The notes under the pieces: generated by a model | Told to the model about the DNA's origin: nothing | The model's input: only the letters and a program-made list of their open reading frames with translations | The model's database searches: none | Shown: positions 26,601-30,964 of the stretch, piece by piece | Layout: each line of letters begins with the position of its first letter | How positions within the stretch are numbered: the first letter of the stretch is position 1 | Program-made: the position numbers and the translations under genes | From: Candidatus Thorarchaeota archaeon | Lineage (GTDB): Archaea > Asgardarchaeota > Thorarchaeia > Thorarchaeales > Thorarchaeaceae | Assembly (NCBI GenBank): GCA_016841005.1 | Contig: JAEORG010000184.1 | Coordinates: 1 to 30,964, forward strand | Length of the DNA stretch: 30,964 nucleotides | Reading direction: 5' to 3'

Positions 26601-27343
26601 TTGCGATATTTGAATGATGTAAGGAGATGTGAAGTTGAGCCAGCTGTGGTGTTAGTAGAGCTAGCCCAAGTTACTCCAGATGGATCTGTCAGAGTGAATT
26701 CAGTTGTAGCTCCAGTAATCCAAGGAGTAGTTCCTTGCACTTCCATTTCGTCTGTGATACCAAATGTTGCTGTGGTTGATAATGAACCACCACTTAACCC
26801 CAATTCAAGGTCAGTCAATAAATTCTCAGATAGAAATTCAAGTTTCCAGAGACCATAGGAGTCCATAGCACTGGAATATAGTTGTAAGACTCCTCCTGCT
26901 GCAGTCCAGTCAGTAGTTTCAGACTTAACAACATCAAGCGGGTTCTTTACGGAAACAATATTCCAATCTTCATTTTGATATACAACTGAGAAACTAACAC
27001 TATCAACGCCAGAGGGAGGAGAAACCTGTATGTATGTTGTCCACGTAACAGAGGAGGAGTTTGAAACAGTGAAACTCGTCCCTGTCGTGTAGTCTAAAGC
27101 TAATGATGAAGTAGAGATTGACCATAGTGAGCTATTTGAGGTGAAGGTTCCTTGTATTGTAGCTGACAATGCACTACCTTTACCTGTGTATCCAGTTGGG
27201 ACATCTGAGATAGAAATCGGATTTTTGGATTCAGGAAATTCAGTCATTGAACTACCTTCTGCAGCTGTAATTTGCCCATTTGCAATTACTGGAATGATAA
27301 GTGTGATGAATAATAGGAGTGCGATATAGATTGATTTCTTCAC
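17633..27343 (-). CDS. Giant multi-Ig-like cell-surface protein with LamG domain and cytoplasmic tail
   Basis: About 3,236 residues from GTG 27343. Parts in order: signal peptide (1-24); beta-rich N-terminal region; DUF2341-like domain (243-359); LamG/concanavalin A-like domain (351-587), with Trp-Phe-Lys, Trp-Tyr-His-Phe and Leu-Asp-Glu-Val-Arg-Ile motifs; about 22 Ig-like repeats of about 100-110 residues (610-2965); one membrane helix (2973-2996); and a 240-residue charged cytoplasmic tail. The ectodomain is rich in Asn-x-Ser/Thr sequons and almost free of cysteine. It probably acts as an adhesin or S-layer-associated stalk (inference). GTG 27343 is preferred because GAGGTG lies 7 bases upstream and the signal peptide then starts Met-Lys-Lys-Ser. 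ATG 27376 would add 11 residues. It is a tandem paralogue of the gene ending at 27538. Confidence 0.88.
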   Translation of the reverse strand: MKKSIYIALLLFITLIIPVIANGQITAAEGSSMTEFPESKNPISISDVPTGYTGKGSALSATIQGTFTSNSSLWSISTSSLALDYTTGTSFTVSNSSSVTWTTYIQVSPPSGVDSVSFSVVYQNEDWNIVSVKNPLDVVKSETTDWTAAGGVLQLYSSAMDSYGLWKLEFLSENLLTDLELGLSGGSLSTTATFGITDEMEVQGTTPWITGATTEFTLTDPSGVTWASSTNTTAGSTSHLLTSFKYRKVITVSSALVGPSDVVNLPILINITDSDLKTKTQADGDDIVFVSGGNILAHEIEVFDQAFNSTHAHLLAWVRVNLSSTIDTDITMYYGNSFTQSMQDPHQVWVSDYAAVYHLGEQVVDEQTSGIHVDSTGKYNASQGGNDDTPTIFGNGQVFSTDDSITILSSQGLNPSSDVTISGWFKLDTTFDSTSPTSQVLVTKFLTGNNDMHIALVGLDYTGGGVIRRGAMVFKLENDDFVSRYYLYSARTTWSANTWYHFACVMDASTPANHKIYINGLDNTFSSSGSGTFNNITYSGDWGIGGGLVDNQFTTNPAYFNGTLDEVRIADTVLPASYLLTQYRSLSSPDTFYSVAAEISRPLTYPNWLKQLDSTADAGQWTLTAFYNDSGLSVSNRVGMFQRIFTVKHDSSLTLDAPGDALDDNIAAKIAGDLLYVSVNLTDDVDSSFISGATVTMNWTITGSPTTVTFDDYGDGRYGIALNTTDLVNYGRWHLDIQSTHPYYNPASTFFELDISHRTYLLYETPSSTPYGDDFVVVITLRDQITSALISGATITSNGTIVGSATDHGNGTYSVTLDSAALSVGNYVYQINATPSETYLLEASVSIIFMLRNIDTALFADGGNSVTTPYNQDTSMTITLSDIDHGLAGITGASASLVQWPSGISGSVVEVSGGDYTVNMVVGTSTPGVYLINITMSKTNYADAQITLALTIRAHNSFINVAYDSLIPFGNSSDFNVTWYDLDNSNAEISAIYLNQITVGGTPFSSMIFTLDTSSWAVGTFHLDVILTSSSAIYNGASMQVTITIRALDTYLYHEPSDLIFPSGDDFNIVLRVNVSESGNQYDGDPILSLTQGEFSVSGGYSFSLSELGSGRYDFTISGASFSTGQYQILITVNPSSVNYDTAFVLITFLYRPATSFLSSPSYPLVITPVETNVDITLNYTDVDRAAGITGATITPTGISISFVDEGNGLYTVTLIVTGLSKGDYQFNLTATEASSETKTLTFTLTIRIAYTYAVPTVGSLDIPVGNDPIFYVNYTDIDHATPVSNDTGAVTVVSTWTNYLVEWLSAQGRYRITFFTDESDTLQQNLLVNFTFSRADYQDGDFSITVTIRTHNTEFRLVSAVEPTSTIGVINISVYYGDLDNALGIKSSIVSFTVQNTSGLVVFSVDNDTVSGAGFYLISINANQFGQGIQTFTINVTWTGITQTYFDKSLSTTANVVGVESALTLLLSSGPTPYLDEMSFTFFYSELFSGTGIDNSTGNVLVYVDFVGETVDLGQVSIIEVDQALQPGNYSITFNTTIFGRIVTGTPIYMNVYVNWTTGVAPFYTNRADVVPVRVLPRDTLVSLTPPSPTSYGENATFTFTYEDVTGGASDVILDDVKLSIGLNASFSYIHLAGTFTISFNTSQFGALGQKALILDVTWAGSPFYANRTGRVVFINVIVRQTTVEYLAPPPTQYLDETQFTVTWTDVTGSSSTGITGATLTLYDGASPVDPTNYSVVELSGGQYQVTLNSTYKYVNGTFPLTVLLHSTSPWISDANVTQQFRVTDRATILSSPPVPTAPYNSVIEFHLYYRDLYTGGDIGNLSGLVSLEFLTAGPWIYYISWMPTQGYYNLTVVTSNQVLNIGQIYSLDVRLVYDNLTPFYQDAEVTVSFELRIRASSLDLDVEPSTTAYNDNATFTVLFSDSDSGAGITGATISIYNSSLPLTENTHFTYTDFGDGTYTIILNTSALGDLGQHSIEIHADWTSGSPYHDNSTLNVRVISRARNTNVEITAPPAQTMFLDIVIFTFEYTDLDAGTAITAITVGDISLFYFNGTLISSGFSLVQLGSQFELSINSTIVGNIYGRYNLTVAVDWIDSEKPYYSDDSTIVFITITQRSMSIAVDPINTTPFGDNLTIVFPLTDTSTSASIEGATISSDCQSPSLPYYWLEVGTGVNAGTYTIKVNTTLLGTTGTYNFDLDIQWDPYGVPYYRNLTTITLKGSTNLIHSVLLNDQPSPSSVQFTDSVFIVVYYNDLDHGVGIEGASLTVFYEGTTTQPHGLTIVENGLGVYNISFDTTDLVGLGARTLDITASLWPYEDSISNPTFTVVTINTFLNPVEPSVQVYWNSNATVSVEFNDILHGNFTTGATVRWSSGVFSGVLNEFVGTGVYQAKFNTTVFTAGSHIITIQANKTGFTDAIATVTLVVLSLQSDMNTIDPTQALLFIPRGGGINITVYLMDTSSGGPILDQYVTLVTLSLETFSTFLSYNGTPGFYTGVIPAGGPTILDIGSSYDVRIAAELVNFVPAADSFKINVLQTQSLLELASGTTEDEEAFYSEIVNFTVYLSAPDIPVDIDNATVTWVLAEKGLNGTLTGLGSSGLFIVSFNTTEVGYGIWGISFRASPNNPIYSASSTRLSLTIKRIPTDVDRPPTLDVSWGWSGNLSFVFDAGRFGYVPNALAEYSWDIFEGNATDLGNGTYLIFVNTTLVSPGSYTLTISFIKENYQEGPASVTIIVREVRTEIVMDSVQYTPEYQGIIDNPLELQLPYGDALTVYILFNDTDADDGYVGGLEGAVATENSYLRGPSIDSSVPVTMVDLGNGLYSFTFDSTDEAIAAIIHDDQYRLYIEMFLENRKRAEILIRIQIIEIPAVLILTNSEESISFANGEGPTLRFFFNDTWHNQGITGATLNISRTTQAVTPVWREIGDGIYEVELQSGGLLNTGAGVIQISVQYGNYTSQTITVLVDVQQNSLDTLTINLFYYGLPFALIVIMILVGYVRIWSVPKRLRQINSQIKTIRKGKIPKPLTGVKMRQQLIADLFNDTYSSLAITRTASQMPEETIPVNIPEMGELLVQLSILTNLSPTELDEFKADIAKMKMSEQAAFVREVIEQEAIRAARRDGKSVDQVLKEVEEEANRRIAGDEVETAVSVPTEPEVKSVILEEEVVPTLEPIEEPAPSEPIITEPSVDMDDKLSVFELGELRADLIRKGVPEHEINILIEQAKNLPRDLVDELVKSLDKDE
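18454..25520 (-). repeat. Array of about 22 tandem Ig-like repeats within the giant protein
   Basis: Each unit encodes about 100-110 residues. A typical unit runs: Pro-Tyr/Phe-Gly-(Asp/Glu)-(Asn/Asp), a hydrophobic strand, Tyr-x-Asp-(Leu/Val)-Asp, Gly-Ile-x-Gly-Ala-x-(Ile/Leu), Gly-(Asn/Asp/Gly)-Gly-x-Tyr-x-(Val/Ile)-x-(Leu/Phe)-(Asn/Asp)-Thr, and a closing strand with an Arg-rich linker. The units are diverged, so this is an ancient protein-level repeat rather than identical DNA copies. Confidence 0.8.
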
Positions 27344-27440
27344 TGATTGGCACCTCTTGCCTGAATTCCTGACCATAATTCAGTTTTATTCTAAGGACTC
27401 AGCTTGTCCTCTCCATGTGGAGCTGTCACTTCTCAAAGAC

Positions 27441-27449
27441 ATATAATAA
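27441..27449 (-). promoter_or_regulatory. TATA box for the giant surface protein gene
   Basis: Reads TTATTATAT on the minus strand. It predicts transcription from about 27417, giving a leader of about 75 bases to GTG 27343 that contains GAGGTG. The 161-base gap between the two giant genes (27377-27537) otherwise holds only the terminator of the upstream gene. Confidence 0.5.
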
Positions 27450-27498
27450 CTAATGCCCGTCGAACCATTTCCTAAGATGATTCAGCGTTTCGATTTTT

Positions 27499-27539
27499 CG
27501 AAAATAGGAGAAAAATGTAGGAAGGAAGGCTCCTACATT
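27499..27539 (-). terminator. Terminator of the second giant gene, overlapping its stop codon
   Basis: AATGTAGGA (27514-27522) pairs with TCCTACATT (27531-27539), a 9-bp stem with an 8-base loop. On the minus strand the stem begins inside the TAA stop (27538-27540) and is followed by a T-rich tract (complement of 27499-27513). Confidence 0.7.
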
Positions 27540-30500
27540 AATCTCTACCCATATCTAGACTCCTTAGCAGCTCATCGACAAGGTCTCTGGGTAGTTCTTT
27601 TGCCTGTTCAAGTATTGTTTCAATCTCGTGCGGCTCGACACCCTTCTCTTGGAGTTCTTTCCTGAGCTCTTCGATCTCATAATCACTAAGCTTCTCAGCA
27701 ATTGATGGGGCTTCTTCAGTCCGAATCTCCTTTGCTATATCGACCTTTTTCTCAGGAGTTTCGTCGCTAATGACCAAGTCAGGAGTCGTTTCCGGTTCTT
27801 CATCCATAAGGAGAATTCTCTCCTCAGGTGCAACTTCAGAGATTATTTTCTTCTCCTCCTCACCTCGTAGTCGTGCACGAGCTTCAGCTGACACATCCTC
27901 AATCACTTGTTCGACTGTTTTCCCATCCCGTCTAGCAGCACGGATTGCTTCTTGGTTTATGACCTCTTTCACAAAGGCAGCCTGTTCACTCATCTTCATC
28001 TTTGAGATGTCAGCTTTAAACTCATCAAGTTCATCTGGACTCAGATGGGTCAGAATTGAGAGCTGAACTAGAATTTCACCCATTTCAGGCACCTCAACTG
28101 GAATTGATTCCGCAGGCATATCAGACGCTGACCGGACTATTGACAAGTCTTTGTTAGTGTCATTAAAGAGATCGGTTATTAGTTCCTGTCGGGATTTCAC
28201 ATCAGTGATTGGCTTTGGCATCTTTCCTTTTCGCAAAGATTTGATTTGTCCATTTATCTGTCTAAGGCGTTTTGGTACACTAAGAACTCTAACATATAAG
28301 ACCGCGAACATCAAGATGAGAATACTAATCGGAGCTCCCCACGTCGTAAGGTTAGTTATCATGATTGCTTGGTCACTAGGATTGATTTCTATTTCTATGT
28401 CAAGAGTCTTCATTGTATAGTTTCCTAGGAATATTGTTAATTCTATATTAGATTGACCCTCCGTTGCTGGGAATGAATTGAGTGCAATAACATAGATCTC
28501 ATATATTCCTGGAGAGGTTTCCTCGATGTTTTCAGTGTCAATGAACAAATAGTTCTGGTTTGAATAATCAATTGTGAGATTCGCGCCTTCGATCCCTACA
28601 CCACTATGACCTAACCAAAGGTCAGTATAGTTCACAATGATTCGACCGTTTTGCCCGTATTCTAATGATGATGGAGAACTCACAACAGTGAAGTCTGTAG
28701 GAATTTCAATCACACGTACTGTCCAGGTTATGGATTTCTCCTCACGATTTTCCAAGTGGATAATTGTAGTGATTGAAAATGCATTACTATACGCACTAGC
28801 AGGTGAGCTGCTCGGAATCCATAACCAAGATTCTGAAGTATCGAAATAGTAAGTGTAAGTACCATTACCCCAATCAGTCCATTCTATCTCATTAGTTTCA
28901 AAGAACCAATTGGGTCCAACAATAGAGGATGTTATTCCTGCAGAATCAAGTCCTCCAATATAACCGTCTGAGAGGTCCGTGTCGTTATAATAGAATTTTA
29001 GCATAACTCCGTCACCGACTGGCACCGCAAGTGCTCGTGAATTTTCGGGGTCGATTACATTCAGAGGGTCTGGTTGCAGTAGAAGTTCAGTAGGTACTTC
29101 TTGTACTAATATCTCAACTCCTCCGTTACTTACCTGATAATTATCCTTCACAAACGAAACAGTAAGAGCGTATCGTATGGTTTCAAGTGGAGTCGTATCG
29201 ACAAAGATCGAGTACCATCCTCCGCCCAAGGGAGTAGCATTACCTCTTACTAGATTAACACCAGTTCCATATTCGAAAATAACGGTCGCATTATCTATTC
29301 CTGTATGGAAATACGTATCATTGTACATGAATAGAACATCACCACTCCATCCCCAATATGTGAATATTGGATCAGGATTCTCAGCTTGTGTAGGTATCTT
29401 TTGGATTGTTAATGCTAGTGTAATAACTGATTCTGCAAAGTTTTTGTCTTCGGGTGTGCCTATGAATGTAAGACCCCAAGTTCCGTATGGTATACTTGCA
29501 TCGAAAACGAGCGAGTAAATACCTCCTCCATCATTTGTGAAGTTAACATCGATACTCAACACATTTAATGCCCAATTAATGGTCCCAGCAGTAATTGGTA
29601 TCTCTGATACATTCTCACGGAATTCAAGTTGGAAGATGACTATATCGGAATAATAGACACTCATTCTGGATTCGGTTGTTCCGTAGTAATCCAACTTAGT
29701 GGCAGTTGCTTGAAGGTAGATTTTTAATACGCTACTTCCTGGGTTGTAATTTCTGAATGATCCTACAATTCTTACAGTGTAGGTTTTTTCAGGTTCTAAC
29801 AAATCTGTAGCTTCAGACGGCAGGGTGGTATTCCAAGAGTTTGTAGAGGGATTATGGCTTAACGTATAATCCACACCTTGGAATGTCATGGTTACATAGT
29901 TGACAAAACCTGCAGCTATCAAAGCATCATTATATGTGTCATTGAGATAAACAACTATGGAAACAGTGTTTCCTCTTGGTAATTCTATAATCTCTTCTGC
30001 AGGAGATGTTATGGATAATTCACTTGATAAGGGGAGAATAACCAATGTTACTGTTGTGGTTGAAACCACGTACTTATCTTTTGTAGATGTAATAGTCACA
30101 ATTCTAGTTCCTGCATCAACAATATCAGTTGGTATCATAGCGCTGTAATTGCCAGGAATGACTGTTTCTGTGAAGAGTCCTATTGTACCATTAAGACTCC
30201 ATTGGACGACAGCTCCAGGAGTAAGACTATAGTTGAGTAGATTCATGAGCTCAACATATACTAATGCGGATTCAGTCCAGTTCAAGGTGACTTCAGAATA
30301 TCCTATTGAAGCTGAGAGGACGGTTCCTATTTTAACAACTGTGAATGAAGGATTAACCTGAGAAGTAGTATGGTATTTTCCAGAGAGAGTAATATTTAAT
30401 GAAATGCTACCAAAATCATTGATATCAATGGTGCTGAAACTAATGTTATATTGACCAATAGCTACTTCGACAATATTCAATCCGGAGGGTACAATTCCTG

Positions 30501-30964
30501 TATAAGGAGCAGTCAGATAGGTAACAGAAAATGTAGTGAGATATGAGCTGTTATCAACACCGATATCATGGTCTAAATCAGTGTAAGTAACCAGAATCCA
30601 CACATTATCTGTAATTTGAACAGACGATGGTTGCGGAGACCCTGACTGAACGACTGCCCAGATGGCATCAACAGAAGCGGTCAATTCTATGGCAGTTCTA
30701 TTTCTGTAGTAAGGTTGAGAAGCAGGATCCCAGTGCACTTCCAAGTCAAATTTGAAATCACCGAAATCAGCTTCTGAAACCACCAGTGCTTCAGAGAGAA
30801 GCGATATAGTGTAATGCCCAACTTCAGGTCCTTCATAGACAGTATAGAGTCCTGTAATTGGTTGTGTCTGACAACTGAATAGAATAATTACATTGGAAAC
30901 AGGATCTCCAGATGCATCGTCACTAACAAAGAAATTGATGGTAACATTATCACCATAAGGTGTA
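27538..30964 (-). CDS. Giant multi-Ig-like surface protein, paralogue (5' part beyond window)
   Basis: The reading frame stays open to the window edge, so the N-terminus is missing; 1,141 residues are visible. They comprise eight Ig-like repeats, one membrane helix and a cytoplasmic tail of about 244 residues ending in Leu-Arg-Ser-Leu-Asp-Met-Gly-Arg-Asp. Repeat for repeat it matches the last eight units of the gene downstream, including a shared Ser-x-Cys-Gln motif in the first visible unit and the Tyr-Tyr-Arg-Asn strand. The tail is closer still (57 of 73 residues identical over one segment by eye). The GTG at 30783 is internal and not the start, because the same repeat continues upstream of it. 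A full-length partner of similar size, perhaps with its own LamG domain, is expected (inference). The two genes are separated by 161 bases. Confidence 0.88.
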   Translation of the reverse strand, partial: TPYGDNVTINFFVSDDASGDPVSNVIILFSCQTQPITGLYTVYEGPEVGHYTISLLSEALVVSEADFGDFKFDLEVHWDPASQPYYRNRTAIELTASVDAIWAVVQSGSPQPSSVQITDNVWILVTYTDLDHDIGVDNSSYLTTFSVTYLTAPYTGIVPSGLNIVEVAIGQYNISFSTIDINDFGSISLNITLSGKYHTTSQVNPSFTVVKIGTVLSASIGYSEVTLNWTESALVYVELMNLLNYSLTPGAVVQWSLNGTIGLFTETVIPGNYSAMIPTDIVDAGTRIVTITSTKDKYVVSTTTVTLVILPLSSELSITSPAEEIIELPRGNTVSIVVYLNDTYNDALIAAGFVNYVTMTFQGVDYTLSHNPSTNSWNTTLPSEATDLLEPEKTYTVRIVGSFRNYNPGSSVLKIYLQATATKLDYYGTTESRMSVYYSDIVIFQLEFRENVSEIPITAGTINWALNVLSIDVNFTNDGGGIYSLVFDASIPYGTWGLTFIGTPEDKNFAESVITLALTIQKIPTQAENPDPIFTYWGWSGDVLFMYNDTYFHTGIDNATVIFEYGTGVNLVRGNATPLGGGWYSIFVDTTPLETIRYALTVSFVKDNYQVSNGGVEILVQEVPTELLLQPDPLNVIDPENSRALAVPVGDGVMLKFYYNDTDLSDGYIGGLDSAGITSSIVGPNWFFETNEIEWTDWGNGTYTYYFDTSESWLWIPSSSPASAYSNAFSITTIIHLENREEKSITWTVRVIEIPTDFTVVSSPSSLEYGQNGRIIVNYTDLWLGHSGVGIEGANLTIDYSNQNYLFIDTENIEETSPGIYEIYVIALNSFPATEGQSNIELTIFLGNYTMKTLDIEIEINPSDQAIMITNLTTWGAPISILILMFAVLYVRVLSVPKRLRQINGQIKSLRKGKMPKPITDVKSRQELITDLFNDTNKDLSIVRSASDMPAESIPVEVPEMGEILVQLSILTHLSPDELDEFKADISKMKMSEQAAFVKEVINQEAIRAARRDGKTVEQVIEDVSAEARARLRGEEEKKIISEVAPEERILLMDEEPETTPDLVISDETPEKKVDIAKEIRTEEAPSIAEKLSDYEIEELRKELQEKGVEPHEIETILEQAKELPRDLVDELLRSLDMGRD

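Noticed and set aside
26460..26858. Open frame of 132 codons on the plus strand opposite the giant gene
   Set aside because: It lies fully antisense to the DUF2341-like region, has no recognisable domain and no promoter; it mirrors the real frame.
27770..28066. Plus-strand open frame opposite the tail of the second giant gene
   Set aside because: Ser-rich translation antisense to the conserved tail. The same kind of shadow occurs at the equivalent place in the first giant gene, which shows it follows from the codon pattern.
30783..30964. GTG 30783 as the start of the second giant gene
   Set aside because: The frame is open from there to the window edge and encodes the front half of the same Ig-like unit, aligned with the paralogue. 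The gene is cut by the window.

Overview
The window looks like chromosomal DNA of an archaeon with moderately AT-rich sequence. Archaeal signs are TATA-type boxes about 25 bases before several inferred transcript starts, an Orc1/Cdc6-like AAA+ protein, a RadA/KaiC-fold protein, and giant surface proteins dense in N-x-S/T sequons with a single C-terminal membrane anchor. An Asgard-type lineage, perhaps Thorarchaeia-like, is my inference from this gene mix; no marker here settles it. Translation starts are mixed: some genes have good Shine-Dalgarno (SD) sequences 5-9 bases before ATG, GTG or TTG, while others look leaderless.

Layout. 1-3268: polytopic membrane proteins of unknown function, including a tandem paralogous pair on the minus strand. 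3399-4856: three tandem Bcp-type peroxiredoxins, the third with no cysteine. 4859-5650: a SagB-type nitroreductase. 5752-7113: malic enzyme, closed by a clear hairpin terminator. 7160-11187: two tandem membrane-anchored M28-peptidase-like proteins with calcium-binding (thrombospondin type 3-like) repeats; one has lost its zinc ligands. 11427-13871: a two-gene unit of an HdrD/GlcF-like iron-sulfur protein and a GlcD-like flavoprotein. 13955-15091: an Orc1/Cdc6-like protein with both Walker motifs degraded. 15192-15893: a nitrilase-superfamily hydrolase. 15982-16714: GcvH and a small zinc ribbon on the minus strand. 16840-17625: a RadA/KaiC-fold protein without a P-loop. 17633 to the window end: two giant tandem surface proteins on the minus strand, the first about 3,236 residues and the second cut by the window edge.

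How it fits together. The metabolic genes suggest organic-acid metabolism: malate to pyruvate, probable 2-hydroxyacid oxidation by the GlcD/HdrD-like pair, and the lipoyl carrier GcvH. They sit beside peroxide defence. The envelope half consists of a probable peptidase with a pseudopeptidase partner and two multi-Ig-like proteins with N-terminal export signals.

The main theme of the window is duplication followed by loss of catalytic residues. The third peroxiredoxin, one M28 copy, the Orc-like protein and the RadA-like protein all keep their fold signatures but lack key active-site residues. The two giant proteins match domain for domain over their last eight Ig-like units, and their cytoplasmic tails are better conserved than their ectodomains. 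I saw no tRNA, rRNA, CRISPR array or insertion sequence.
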